From Chalara sp. BL73 (taxonomy: Eukaryota; Ascomycota; Leotiomycetes; Helotiales), in NCBI GenBank assembly GCA_918026815.1, contig CAKJVC010000081.1, positions 83,776-147,775 on the forward strand: 64,000 nucleotides of DNA. Reading direction: 5' to 3'. A program made the translations under genes and the position numbers. Shown here piece by piece: positions 34,993 through 47,506 of this stretch (positions within the stretch are counted from its first letter, which is position 1; every line of letters starts with the position of its first letter). The notes under the pieces are model-generated. The model had not been told where the DNA came from, did no database searches, and was given only the letters and a program-made list of their open reading frames with translations.

Positions 34993-35393
34993 AGCGCGTG
35001 CTGTAACTTTACAAAATAATAGGCAAAAGTAGTATAATGCGAGAATTTAAATCTAGAGAAAGAAAGAGAGCTCGAGAAAAGCGAGGTTTATATACATGGC
35101 AAGCTCCTCTGAAAGGGCCAAGCGCGTGTAGTACGTGCTAGCTATGCTTTGGAAGCTTCGGCTCGAGCTTCGCATAACCGAATCGCGAGCTGGTCGTGTG
35201 GCTGTCGTGGCATTATACCACGGCACTAGGAGAGATTCGTTAGTTGCTTCGTTAGCAATAGGTGAGGATTACAAGACTACACAGCATATTTTGTACTGGA
35301 TTCACTTTTTAGCGAGGCGACATAGAAGATTGTTAGACACGGTATTTCTTATTTCAATCTCTCATTTGGCCTGCTGCTTAATTCTTAAACTTT
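34993..35393. other. intergenic
   Basis: No gene supported. A 94-codon plus-strand frame (35135-35419) overlaps the last exon of the neighbouring minus-strand gene and lacks features. Confidence 0.4.
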
Positions 35394-36289
35394 TCAACAA
35401 ATTGGTAGGTGAATCGTAGTATCAGGTATAGCCGGCGGATTTTTTGTTACAACAGTAACAGTCTCAGGGATAGTAGTGACCTTATCATCTTCCATGAACT
35501 GCGCACAGCCCCAAGAATTTGGATCTGTCCCACAAGGACGTACGGCTATATCATTACAAGACAGTATCTTAGTATTGTGATGCTTCTATAATAACTTGAG
35601 CAAACAGCGGTAGGAAAGACTTACGAACTGCCGCTGGTGCCTTTTTAAACGGTTTCCCGAAAGCAACGACCCTGGCCGGTCCTTTATCTGCCTTTACAGC
35701 GGCACTCACTGCAGGGTCACTATAAAACTACACAATAATTGTCAGCTATTTAAGTCCTGCGGAATTGAAAATGGTTCAAATGAGGAGGGACACGAACTTG
35801 ATGAAGACACATCACTTCCGCACAGGCACCTCGTGTCCTATGTATACTGGATGACACGAGGGCAGTCTGGCACCGTTCCAAAGCAAGAAGAACCTGAGGC
35901 TTTTCGGCAGCCTCCTTGAAAAACTTGTAGATGTATCCGAAGCCCTTGATCGAAGATGCAAAATAGACATCTTGGCCTACTGCGAGGGCACCCATCATAG
36001 CGGGGCGGAAGTTATCTCCAGTTTGCCGCACGGCCCAGTCCGCTTCCATTTCCTGGTACGCCTGCTGTGCCAGACCGTAGAGCTCGCCATCGGTGAAGAG
36101 TGTCGCTGTATCCTGGCCGTAGCTCACTTTAGATGACCAGATGAAGAGAGCTCTGTCAGTAGCAGCCCGTTCATCACGGGTAATTCCCAGGGACGGAAGA
36201 TCTTGCGCAATAACCTGGTTGGAGATAAACCCAAGGAGTAGGATGAAAATCGCAAAGATTTTAGGCCAGGCTATGGGTCTGATCTCCAT
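35394..36289 (-). CDS. secreted protein of unknown function, 248 aa
   Basis: Exons 35798-36289, 35625-35727 and 35394-35545 (70- and 79-base introns; the first has a CTGAC branch point). The N-terminus has a hydrophobic signal/anchor (IFAIFILLLGFISNQVIA) before QDLPSLG. The body has paired cysteines (ALERCQTA, RGACAEVMC, PCGTDPNSWGCAQF) and a segment FRPAMMGALAVGQDVYFASS. Although I do not recognise the family, the small size, signal peptide and even cysteine number suit a secreted protein of the extracellular space. The last exon has a TTIPETVTVV stretch. A role in host or substrate interaction would be speculation. Confidence 0.65.
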
Positions 36290-37785
36290 GTTGGATAGTA
36301 TTTCTAGCCTTGAAATGTAGTGAAAATAGAATTAAGTGTTCAAAATTGAGGAAAACAAATGGTCACGCAATGCAGACAGCAAAAATGAGTTCCAGAATCG
36401 AGAAGGATGCAGAAAAGAGGGAAGCATACTTGTTTTACAATCAGTGGGAATCGTCAGTAATAATTTTTTGAGGCTCTTGGCTACGAACCACTGGGCAGAA
36501 TAATCGGAACCAAAGATCTCATCACATATGGCCGGAAGGCTTATGGAGAGTGACTGTTTCAGGTTTGGATATGGATTAAGGACATGTAAACTCTAATCAA
36601 TCATGCAACCAAACCTTAAAATGACCCCTTGACATCCACCAAAAGTCCGTGATTGGGGTGAGATCTTTATTCTTTCTTCTAATGTCTTGGATTTGATCTC
36701 TAGACAGTCTATTAAGTTAAGTTTATGTAGCTTATATAATATAATATAACGTCAGGATATTGGGACTCAGGAATAAGGCTATGCAACAAAGTCTGACGGT
36801 AAATTGAAACCCATCCATACATAAGCGAGAACCTTATTTGGTTTTAGTACTTCAATGCCAAATTCAGAAATCACAATATCGTTCGACTTGAATAGGAACA
36901 TGCCCAAATGTAAATTATCTATTTTCCTATAATTGTATCTAGTTTTAGAAGTTTATATTGCAAAGTAGATTTAGTACTAAAGAGCAAGAAGAAGTGTTTC
37001 TGAGAGTTTTTGCCAAATTGCCTTGAAACCAAATTACGAAACCTTACATATACAATCTAATATTTAAAATAAAATAAAGTTGGAACATGCCAAGGCTTTA
37101 TTAAGAACTCGCATTTTCGACCTCTTATTTTCGTTTAAATAGCGGTATATTAGTACTTGTAAGTCTTTTTTACTTTTCAGGGCTCGAGCTGGCGACTATT
37201 CGTCCGGCTGTTTCGGTAGGGAGTGGGCCACATGCCAAGCATAAACAGCCCCCTTCAATTGCCATTTTATGACCATGTTTCAGGGCGTCACCAGTATGAA
37301 AATGGACGATTTTCAATGCGTCAGTCTTCGCATGTGTGTCATCTGAACTTAAATGGGGTTTGTAAGTAAATACGAGCGTTTGGCACTTGGCACCTAACGC
37401 CACGAGTTCTGGATACCATACCCCACTGGGTTAGATGCCCATTTTGGGCCTGTGCGGCTGGGAAATTTTAATGCTCGACCCCGAACTGACCGAGAGATAG
37501 TACGTTTGACTTCGCAGGCACATCAGTTATGCTGAGTCTTGGCGTGAATGTTGTGTGGAGAGGCATAGGAGCCGAGACAAGGATTCTACTGTAGAAACCT
37601 TCTAGATATCTAAGTCTCCTCTTGCAAGCGCCGACGGAGGCTCTCGTGGTATATGTGCTCCTACTTACCTAAAGATATATTGCATTAATATCCCAAGTTT
37701 AGATTTCATAATTAAGCAACACTCTCTTTGATCTTCATTAGTATTCTCTCGATTTATATTTTGTTGCCTTTGTATGATCTGCGCC
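36290..37785. other. AT-rich intergenic
   Basis: The stretch about 36680-37150 is markedly AT-rich without long frames. A 77-codon minus frame at 37170-37403 has no recognisable features. The GDSL promoter should lie just before 37786. Confidence 0.45.
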
Positions 37786-39527
37786 ATGAGGGGCTTCCAC
37801 AAAAGAGATATTATACTTGCCTCTTTGCAGCCATTAATGGTCGTTGCAATCCCTCAAATCTATCCCTCAAACATTTTTTCAAGGCAAGCACCTACCCCGG
37901 ATGTGCAGGACCTTGGATTCGTGCGGAAGTGGGCAGCGATTGGAGACTCATAGTATGCCACTGCTAGGTTTTACCCCCAAGACTTGAGCTGCAGGCTAAT
38001 TGTATTAAAAAAAAAGTTCTGCCGGAATCGGGGCAGGGGAAAAATTAGCAGATTCTGGGAGCTGCGCTCGATATGATAATTCATATCCCGTTTTGATAAA
38101 CTCATATGAGTTGATGCCAGATGATCCCGCCCCAGCTTTCGAATATCTTGCCTGCTCTGGTGCTACAACACCGGAAGTTTTAGCGAATCAAAGTTCGAAA
38201 CTTACTGATTCATACGATCTCATCACTGTGAGCACTGGCGGGAATGATGTCGGTCTCAAAGATATTCTCAACGCATGCATTTACCAATGGTTTTCAAGAG
38301 GCGACGCTGCTTGCGATAATCAACTGGATGATACGGCCAGGTTGATTAACGACACGTTGCCTGGGAACCTTGACAATCTCATGGCAGCCTTGAAGCCGAA
38401 GATCAATAACTTCAGGAAAATCTATTTCACAGGCTACGCCAAATTCTTTGCCGAAACCTCCACGGAGTGCGATGGTGTGACCTGGGCATTTTGGTTTCAG
38501 TTTGGTACAAGGCAATTCCTTACTCAAGCACGGCGTAAGAGGATGAACGATCTGACTCTCGCGGTGAACAAGGCAATCAGTGACGCTGTCGCGAGAGCTG
38601 GAGATTCATTCGCATTTGTCGATTACGACGAGCATTTCACGGACCTCCAAGGACGCTTCTGCGAAGACGGCGTAAAGGAGCCGGATGGAAATCGCGATGG
38701 CCTTCTATTCTTCGAGTGGAACACTAATAGCATAACTACCAATCTAAAGAGAAGCGAGATATCTGATGACGATCTCCCAACAATTTCAGAGGATGAGTTC
38801 CTGGCTATACTGGAACAACGCCAGACTAGTAATGGATCAACTGACGGATCAACCACCCCATCATTATCTTTCGAAGACTCGATCCTCGATTTGGTAACAC
38901 AGGCACTGGCTGACAACTCGTCGCTCCAATTGTCTCTGCCGGACAACAGCGGGCCAGACCCAGGTTGTCGTGGCCGCTGTCTCGGCTTCTTAGAAAATCT
39001 GATACCCGATACCATCGGGCGGGTTTTCCATCCACGACCAGGAGGACACGCCATCATTGCTAATCTTGTGATCTGGAACATTGCGCTTACCCAGTCTAGG
39101 ACTCCCGGGGGTGGTGGGGCTTGGGGCCCCGAGATTGTCGAGCCACTTTCTTCATGTCCGCTTCCAGGCAATTCGACCAAGCAATGTGCGCCTCCTAATG
39201 GTTGCTCGTGTCAAGATGCTGATAGAAATTTTGTTGACTCGGCAACTTCGTCTTGTTGTTCGACTGCAGGGGGGAAAGCTGCTGGTAGGTCACTAAGTCC
39301 GTTGGAAATTCGACCGTGCTAACATACTCTCATCAGCAAACGGAACATCTGGTCCTATGGTTGTAAGTGTTATCCTTAGTTTTCTGATGCCTTAATTATT
39401 TGGGAAGCTGGCTAATCTAAGCGAACTGCCACAGTGTCAGGCAGTGCCAGGGTTTGATTGTACAGTTAGAGATACATTTGGTGCATGTTGTACTGGCCAA
39501 GCCGCCGGAAATTTGTTGTGCTCTTAG
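37786..39527 (+). CDS. secreted SGNH/GDSL-type esterase-lipase with cysteine-rich tail
   Basis: Exons 37786-37952, 38017-39284, 39337-39362 and 39435-39527 give about 517 residues (a start at 37774 is also possible). Splicing the first intron joins AAIGDS to YSAGIGAG, creating SGNH block I with nucleophile Ser55. Block III is GGND (about 130-133) and block V is VFHPRPGGH (catalytic His about 394). The N-terminus has a hydrophobic segment (ASLQPLMVVAIPQIY) compatible with secretion. After the catalytic domain come two cysteine modules: SCCSTAGGKAAG-type and, in exon 4, ACCTGQAAGN-type. The family hydrolyses acyl esters; it is close to fungal extracellular lipases/esterases of the spain-like SGNH group. 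The substrate is unknown. Confidence 0.88.
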
Positions 39528-40493
39528 AAGGCATGGTACTGCGACCAAGAACTAGAATGACGGTGGGAGGTTTCCCTCAAAAAATGATTGAAATTTAGGC
39601 AGATGTAGAATCTACTTAGAGGCTATGATACCAAAGTTCCTTTTTTACTCCACTAAACTACTATACAGCAAGCCAGCTGCTGTTTTCGGGTGGTGTAGGA
39701 CGCTGTTTTTAGGGGCCAACTTGCCAGAATCTCGCGCTGCTCTACTACTTCGCGTGCCTAATGTTGGCGAGGCCAAAAAAAGGATACCGTCAACTTCTTA
39801 GCCAACAGAAAAAGATATGGTGATCAAAAGAACATCCGCGAGGTGGAGTACAATGTGTCAAAACGGGAATTCTATCAATGGTGGAGTCACGAAGTCCACA
39901 ACTAACATTGAAATGGTAGTGTCGTAATAATTTCCATTGCTATACCCATAGGCCACAATATATAGAGAACAGGACATCCCTCAAATTGCTAGTGTTTAGA
40001 TCATTGTATCATAGCTAAGCATTCGCAAAGCGGCACGACATTTTAGCAACTGCAGGAGCAACACTAGGCACTTCTGTAGGTCGTCACCCCTCCCCGCGTT
40101 TCCCTACATCGCTTTCTCGTTTTCACTTTCTGGTCAGCCAGTTTAGAGAGCAGGAAATGGATGCTCTCTATTCTGTTGCGATACAAAATGGCCATCCTAT
40201 TACACTACCCTTTCTCCACCTTTCTCTGCCTTCCTTTCAATAGGCGGGGAGATTTGTTTTTTACATGTTTGTCATGTTTCGGGTTGTGGCCCAGCTTAGT
40301 TGCTTAAAAGCCCAGCTTATTAGTTGCGATAAGATAGTCTGACTTATTTTACGGCCCTAAGATACAAGCTACAAGAAAAGAGCATACATATACTAAGTTA
40401 CAAAAGGGTTCTGACGCGCTGCCTTGAAGTATATCTCTTAATTGTATTATATATACATTGCTCTGCTAATAAGCTTGTCTTGTAGAATCCTAA
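39528..40493. other. intergenic
   Basis: No gene or repeat recognised. Confidence 0.45.
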
Positions 40494-41333
40494 TCAGAAA
40501 TGATATTCATTGAAATAGGGTCTATCATATGGTGGCCAGACTTTGGTCCCATCAGGACCTACTACAACCATCCTGCGAATCTCCTTATCTCTAGCTTGTA
40601 GTCGATCCCCTTCTTCGAATTTGCCTCGGTCTGCGCTATCATGTTCATCGCCCATTTTTCTTTTCTCCAAAACAATTTCTCGTTCTTAACGAAGCCTGAT
40701 CCATTTGTCCCGATAATAGTCCCCGTGGACCGGCCGGCTGAGATGTAGCCAAAAGTCTTTAATGCCTTTCAACTTTACTAATGTCTCTACTATATCTCAA
40801 TACAGTTGCCACGCAAGTGCTTCCGGTTCGCTACTATCATTCATGCCGGTCGTATACTGTGCTTCAGTAGCGGCTCGTGAGGTTGTATCTACGACTCTAA
40901 GGCACAATCAAGGCAGCACAAAGTTGTGGAAATGAAATCAATTCCCCTAATCCAATTCTTGTGAAACTCCGTGCCTAGATTCAGGCTATAATATGCGAAG
41001 GTATTGCAGGGAGGTAGGAGGAAGCTGCTAAAAAAAAATAAAGGATATGTAGTGGATCTGGGTTCTGGCGAGGAATCGCTAGGGTATGCTACAAAGGTGT
41101 TTTTGGAGAAGAATATCTCTGTGGTGTATTGGTACATCCTTTTAATGACAAGGAATAGCGCAATGGAAACACCCAACAGTTGCATGGTATCGATGAATAG
41201 GCTGCATAGCGTACGGAGCAGAAGCAAGCTTCAAGGGTGTCGGTATATTGCTGACAACAGTCGGTTGTAGATAGTCCGCCTCCATAAAATCAGCCGATTT
41301 TAGATATGCAAAGAAACGGTGATTATTATGCAA
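40494..41333 (-). pseudogene. decayed 2EXR-like hypothetical gene
   Basis: A minus-strand trail of coding-like sequence. An N-terminal part at about 40889-41227 includes RMYQYTTEIFFSKNTFVAYP, the 'ETTEIFF..NTF' motif of 2EXR-type proteins. A C-terminal part (40494-40868) reads SEPEALAWQLY, stop, then DIVETLVKLKGIKDFWLHLS, YYRDKWIRLR, stop, MGDEHDSADRGKFEEGDRL and KVWPPYDRPYFNEYHF. The two in-frame stops (TGA and TAA) replace sense codons and the halves are in different frames. The order fits one broken gene. It may derive from the same family as the gene at 25078. Family assignment rests on two motifs. Confidence 0.5.
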
Positions 41334-41730
41334 AAATATTTAACCTAATAAAGAAAGTGAACAGGAGGGCGATTAAATATCGAAGGCGGCATTTTAGACG
41401 AGTCACGTGCATGTGGATAACAGGAATGATGGTGAAATTTGAGTTAGCAATTGACATTCACTCAACGGCTTAGTTGGCTACATTTCTAGATTTGAGTTAT
41501 TGAACATATAGTTGCTGGTTCATCAATATACTAGCTAAGCGGAGTGAGTAATGGGCAAACTCTAAACCAACAGTGTGCCTGGTGGCGGCCAAACGGAACC
41601 GCGAAGGTTACAGGTTTACCCCTGCATACTACCAAAACAAATTATTCGCACCAGCCGACGCGAAGCTCATTAACAACACCCCCCCGGAAAGTTCAGTATA
41701 GCATCACAACCTAACAATTGACCTCTCAGC
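41334..41730. other. F-box gene upstream region
   Basis: No coding sequence. A TATA-like AT tract occurs at 41340-41390; nothing else is supported. Confidence 0.4.
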
Positions 41731-43218
41731 ATGCCACCCTCTCGGCCAGCAGCTACCTTTACTCAACTGTCTGAGGAGCTAATCGCGGATATCTTCTCTA
41801 ATCTCGACATAAAAAGTCAAGATTGCCGACAGGAATATGCTGCCCTCTCCCTCACTTGCAAACAATTCCAGAGAATTGCCCAGCCTTTCCTGTACCGTAG
41901 GATCTCCTGGGCATTAGATTCCCACGTTAGCCCAACTAATATCCCATCCAACGACCCAATCATAAGTAAAATCATATCCGATTTTCTTGTGCTTCTGAAA
42001 TATCCCGAACGCGCTTCATTGGTGGAGCATTTCTTTGTGAGTGGACACCCTGCTGCACAGCTTGGTCGCCTTGACTCTACGACTACGTTGAACAGCAAGG
42101 AGATGGAAATGGTCGAACGGTGTATTGGTGAAGCAAAACTCACAGGGCAATGGGCGGACGGGCTGAGGCAAGGGCGTTTCGAGTATTTCGCAGCACTAGT
42201 ACTCTCGCGCCTTCCAGAATTGAGAGTCCTAGATATTCAGACAGGAAACATTGGAAGCCTAGGAAGACTTACTGGCTCCAAACTAGCCCCGAATCCCTTC
42301 GAAGCCGTCCTGCGCGCAGTTCTAATATCTCATGAAAAACTGCCTGAAACTGTCTCAACGTTGCGGCACTTGGAGACGGTCCGCGTCTCTGCTCTTGACA
42401 ATGTCACAGACAGAAACGTGAATCCGTATGATGCGCACGTTTCCTTCGAGACCATTGCGCCTCTGTTCTACCTTCAACATGTACGTATTATCCAAATTGA
42501 GAGGATTGGTTCTAGTCTTGGTGGCTGGCCTACGAAAGAAACACCTGTGGCAATAGGCCTGAGAACACTGTTCCTGCAGAGGTGCGAATTTAACGAGCAG
42601 AAGCTTGACATGCTCCTCCAAGCTTCCCCAAACCTGTCCAATTTTCAATGCTTGGTTTCGGTAGATGCAAATTATGTCGAAGACTGGATTAATATTGATC
42701 TGGTCCGGCAGTCACTCGGTGTAGTTGCGCACTCACTAGAGAAGCTTGAATTCAGTATCGAATTATTCACCTCCACAGCCATCGACATTGGAGAACCTGG
42801 CGACTGGGGAATCAGAGGATCTTTTGGCTCACTAGTGGAATTCACGCATCTTACATACATTTCCTTGCCTTGGCCCGTCTTGTTGGGGTGGCAGGTTGAA
42901 AGTTCTGCAAAGCTTATTGATGTACTTCCTCGAAGCCTTCGCAGTCTTAGGGTAACGAGCGATATGTATGAGTGGTTCGGCTACCAATGGAGCGATTACG
43001 ACCCTTGGAAGGATCATAATCCACTCCCAAGGTGGTATACCATTACGTCAAAGTTGACGGAGTACATGGAGTGCAGACCACCATGTTTAGAGAAGCTCAG
43101 TGTAATTATCACTCATGATTACGAGGAAGAAAGAGCCTTGGAGGTACAGGATATCATAGTCAGTATGGGGCGGAGCGTAGGTATCGAGGTGGATTTCATG
43201 ATAGAATCAAGCATATAA
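41731..43218 (+). CDS. F-box protein, 495 aa
   Basis: An intron-less frame. The F-box is at the N-terminus: TQLSEELIADIFSNLDIKSQ, YAALSLTCKQFQRIAQPFLY. A C-terminal half with repeated leucine-rich spacing follows (LPELRVLDIQTGNI, LRHLETVRVSALD, LQHVRIIQIERI, LRTLFLQRCEFN, LEKLEFSIELF, LRSLRVTSDMY, LEKLSVIITHD). It is an SCF-type adaptor candidate with unknown substrate. It reads divergently away from the decayed 2EXR-like gene. The frame is intact, with clear coding composition. Confidence 0.82.
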   Translation: MPPSRPAATFTQLSEELIADIFSNLDIKSQDCRQEYAALSLTCKQFQRIAQPFLYRRISWALDSHVSPTNIPSNDPIISKIISDFLVLLKYPERASLVEHFFVSGHPAAQLGRLDSTTTLNSKEMEMVERCIGEAKLTGQWADGLRQGRFEYFAALVLSRLPELRVLDIQTGNIGSLGRLTGSKLAPNPFEAVLRAVLISHEKLPETVSTLRHLETVRVSALDNVTDRNVNPYDAHVSFETIAPLFYLQHVRIIQIERIGSSLGGWPTKETPVAIGLRTLFLQRCEFNEQKLDMLLQASPNLSNFQCLVSVDANYVEDWINIDLVRQSLGVVAHSLEKLEFSIELFTSTAIDIGEPGDWGIRGSFGSLVEFTHLTYISLPWPVLLGWQVESSAKLIDVLPRSLRSLRVTSDMYEWFGYQWSDYDPWKDHNPLPRWYTITSKLTEYMECRPPCLEKLSVIITHDYEEERALEVQDIIVSMGRSVGIEVDFMIESSI

Positions 43219-45121
43219 ACAATGTTTAACTGTCCCTCAAAACCAAACTATGGCCGGTTCGTTGGCAGACAGATAGCGGGCCTTCGCCGCTCTATCATAC
43301 TGTGTTTATTGGCTCCCAGGAGCATATCCCAAAACCTAGAAAGGTCCAAGAGGTAACCAAAACTCCGGAAGACGGGAGGCCCGGGGAAGATATCTCGGTC
43401 TCTAAACCTTTTTTGCTATTGTTTTCTCACTTTTTTGTACAAGCGTAGGTCCAATATCTCATTTGTCTTCACAACCTCACCTGTCAGTTCGCTGACAGAC
43501 TCAACATCACCGTATTCACAACAGAAAACTCATTGATATCGAGGGATTAGTTTTTGCAGGTTATGAGGTGAGCCTGGAGAAGCATATTTTGTCAGCTAAA
43601 TCATCACATTTGCGGCAGTGTAGTAGTAGAGATTAGGTCCCGCCTTGTATAAATTCTCGAGTTGCCCGTCAAATTGTTGGTGTATGGCCTTCTAATGACT
43701 CTGTTATGACTTTGAGTTTTTTTTGATTTTTGAAATGGGTCCCCATGAAAAGATCCTCAAACATATCATAACCCGTGTGCTCTGTCTTGTAACCCTTGGC
43801 TTCGTAATGGGTGAAGTCCCGCCCATAAGTAGGTATTTAATTCTGGTCAGCACATGTTGCCGATCTTTAAATATCGAGACATGTCGAGCGGGAGAACTGT
43901 AGCCCCGAACCTAATCGCTTATCCCGTGTCGACCTCGCAATCTCGCTCTGCGTAGACTATTCTGCCCTTCTCGCAATCTCGCTTATTAACATACTGATAG
44001 AAGGCAAGGTACCACCTTATGAGCAGTATAGCTTAGGATTCTTTATCCGCAGGAGCATGGAATACTTCGTACGATCAGCACCTTAAGACAACATTGTGTT
44101 TGTGATATTTGGGCCTCGTGTTGCATATGATACGTTTCCTGAAAGGAGCTTTGAGAAACAGTGGGTGGAGGATGTTTTATTGTTGATAGGGAATGCATCG
44201 AAACTAAGGGTCTGTGCAACTTTGTTGCGAGACTTCTCAGTTCTGAAGAATGGGTGTCTCGGCGCCTTAGAATTACCAGACATCCCGGAGAAGTTAGACG
44301 CTCTTGGCTGTCATGGAGGACTAGCCGGTTGGCCCATCCCACAGTAGGTGATTAGAATTGGAAGAGCCTCTGGCTGAACCGATAGACGTGAGGTGTGAGG
44401 CGAGGATGGTGTTTGGAGGAGCAAAATTGGTAAACAAGTTTGGGATGGCGGGGAATAGAGGTTTGAAGGATGGAGTGGCTCCTAGTTTGAGAGAATAGAT
44501 AAGGCTTCGAAAACCTATGAATCAATTTCAGTTATCAATATAATAGCTAGTGGCAGGCGAATCGTTAATTTCTTACCTTTCACTACCTTGCCGCCTGTAT
44601 CACCATTTATCGCCGCTTGTACAAAACTTTGACACGATTTCACTTAACAACTATATGCCACTTAGATCTTCCGTAGTGGTCCAAGCAGGGTATTTAGAAG
44701 GGTCCTAGTCCTTCATCCTGGCAAGCGAGTTACATGCCCTCGCCTTAGTCGTCTTTCGTAAAAATTCCTCTCCCACAAGAATCTCCCAGCGTTCAAAACA
44801 TGACGCTCAATTCTATATCTAGGGTAACGCTCTAGAAATCTCTTTTCGGGTTAATAAATACCTATTTCCAGTCAGTCCAATAGAGGTACTGAAGCAGATA
44901 AGTGAACTGAGAAAGAAAGTTCAGGGCGAAATATACTTGTCCATGCTACCCGTACTCATTAAGTAATCCGTAGTAGAGAGAAACAGCATCATTATGGGAG
45001 ATAAGGGATGTTCATTCAAACATGAACGTGGTAGTAATTCCTGTTGTCTAGGTATACGTAGTGATACGGGATAAGGCTACGGATCGACCACTTCCACGAA
45101 CAATTAGATACTACTAGCATT
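43219..45121. other. intergenic, 1.9 kb
   Basis: Frames of 64-99 codons at 44043-44355 overlap on both strands and none is convincing. No repeats or RNA genes seen. Confidence 0.45.
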
Positions 45122-47089
45122 TCAAATTATGGAAACAGTAGCCAGTGGGGTATCAGCAGCCCATTTGTGTTGTTCCTTATCCCATCCAAACTGCACAGGA
45201 GATCTCGTCCATTCTACCCTCCCAGCACGAGTGTAGACGCCCTCTACTCCTTCTTTAGCTACCAGACCAATTGCATAGACGTAGTGGCTGGAAAACCCAA
45301 GGATCAAACACATGACCTTGGATGAGTCTGTCGCTCTCATATCCTCTTTCCAACTTGGCAAATTTGTGGTAGAGACCCTCTCCGATCCCTGAAATTTCAA
45401 ATCTACTAGCCGCCCACGCAATATTAGTTTTCCATGAAGCACCGGGAGCGTTTGATCTGACTCCACCTCGGCATGTAGAACTTCGACGCATTGTTTGATA
45501 CCTCTAGCGCTATCGTCTCCTCTCAGTTCATATGATACCGAGGCAATAATCGACGCCCAAGACCAACTCGGAGCAGCAAAATTCGTCGGCCGAGCAGCTG
45601 TCTCTGGCTTCTTGACCCACCACAGAAAGTCTCTCCAAAGCTCTTTCCTCCACAAGCCCACCAAAAACTCGTCTTCGAATAAGATGGAAGCTGCTTGTGC
45701 AACACCTAGCAATGCCGCCACTTTATCCGTCTCCCTCGTCATCTCACGTTCTGAGTAAGTTTCCACAACTTTTTTCCAGGATTCGTAAAATCTGACATGG
45801 CTTGGCAGATGATCGCTGGCTCCGAGAACTGCGTCTTTGAAGAACCGTAGATCGTCCAATTTGAGATCTGCGTCGTAAAATCCCGGAATCCCTCCAGGGA
45901 ATGATTCGGATGCATTAACGGAAAGGCAATCCCAATACAATTCTTCATTGGAATAACTGAGAACCCGCGGTGAGAGGAGTTGCTCTTGCAGGATCCAAGC
46001 TCTTGTATCCAATGCCGTTCGAGGCCGTGCTCCATCATTAGTGAAGCGGCGATCAGCAAACACGTATTTGGCAGTACCGTCTGGCCATGGGGACTTCACG
46101 TTGAATGGCCGTGTATGAAGTCTTGAACGAGGGCGGAATATTCCTTTATTCTCTTTCGTAGGATCCGCAGCTGCAGATATTGTTAGTGCTGAGTTGTGGT
46201 ATATCCTGGTCATCGCCTTCGCCTCTGCTTGCCAGTCGCTTTCAGAGTCTTGAATAATACAAAGGGCATCGACCCAAAGGTAACGAACGCCGAACTTTCT
46301 TGTAATTAAGATTGCATCTTGCATAATTTGAGGCAGAGTTGAAAGCGGGATAGAGGTGTAGTAAGCCTCCAAGTTTGATGTAGTAGTCTGGTAGTCTGAG
46401 GCTCTATCTTGGTTCCACCGATAGCTCAAGGTGAAATATAGAGCTTTGAAATCTCCACCATAATACAATCTGGGATTCTGAGAGCTGTCCGAGGGTCCTA
46501 CATCAAGGACACGAGTTGGCAAGACCGGTAATTCGACAACACAATTATTGTGTTCCTTGAAGCAAGTTGTCATCCATGCTGCGGCGATTTGAAAAGCGCA
46601 ATCTGACCCCGTAGTTCGGTCATCATATTGGCATCCGACGGAGATAACATTGCCCATGTATGCTGTAATCTATCAGCAATGGATAGGAGAGATAGGACAA
46701 GCACACGTACGATCAAGACGACCAATTTTCAGGACAGCACGGACTGTGTTCGGAAGTTCCGGGTTTTGTCTCAAGGTGGGTAGCTTTTCTACAGGCAGCC
46801 AATCAAAGAGAAGTTGGCAAATTGGACATTGAAGATTATGGGCTCCATCCTCAACTTCTCGCCACTTAAGGGTCCCGCTCCTCGACGGAAACGACCGTTC
46901 CTGGCACCTAGGGCAGGGTTTCCGATCACCTGAGTTAATAGATACTGAGGCTGTCATCAAAGTCAATGTCTCGAGTTTTTCAAGAAATTTCTGGATTGTC
47001 TCTAGATGTTCGTCGGATGGACTTTCGGTTTCGGTGATGCCTTGCTGGGGATTCGCCCCGGCTATCTCAAGCTTGCCTAGATCATCCAT
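45122..47089 (-). CDS. HET-domain (heterokaryon incompatibility) protein
   Basis: Exons 46711-47089 and 45122-46662 (48-base intron, GTACGT..TTACAG) give about 639 residues. The N-terminus has a C-x2-C pair (CPRCQERS) and CPICQLLF, a zinc-binding-like lead common in HET proteins. The HET domain (about 190-350) shows FTLSYRWN, TLPQIMQDAILITRKFG, RYLWVDALCIIQDSESDW, MTRIYHNSALTISAA and DTRAWILQEQLLSPRVLSY. The usual LSYCWG is LSYRWN here. The C-terminal half (WSWASIIASVSYEL, VEWTRSPVQFGWD) is typical of the family. HET domains act as TIR-like death effectors in nonself recognition (family knowledge). The gene is divergent from the MAPKK pseudokinase, with 417 bases between the starts. Confidence 0.92.
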
Positions 47090-47506
47090 CTTCCTATGTT
47101 GAGGGAGCCGTTATTGGCTGTGTAGGTTGAAAGAAAAAGAAGACACAAAATTTGTGAACCCTTTTATCTTTACACCGTGATATAATCGACGATGGACAAG
47201 ATATCAATCCGAGCTGAAGGTTTCGCTAAGCTGCATGTGTTAAATATCCGGCCCCCCGCACGGACCATGATCAGCTACCAGAAATCTCACTTCATCGGAC
47301 TCCACCTCTCTCCCTTCACAATATAATACAGGCCTCTGCGTATTCCTATACCCCAAACCTGCCTTCGAGCGCCTGTGTTTGTAAGCCTTATACAAGCATA
47401 TGGAAGGAGCCGCTATCCACAATCTCTCTAAGAAGCCTAGGAGATAGCAGGGGTAAAGCGGGGTGATTTGGCCTGGCTACTGTGTTAGATTTCAGTGTGA
47501 TTTGAG
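47090..47506. promoter_or_regulatory. shared divergent promoter region
   Basis: A 417-base region between the start codons of the HET gene (minus) and the pseudokinase gene (plus). It must contain both promoters, so co-regulation is possible. No specific binding site is claimed. Confidence 0.5.
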
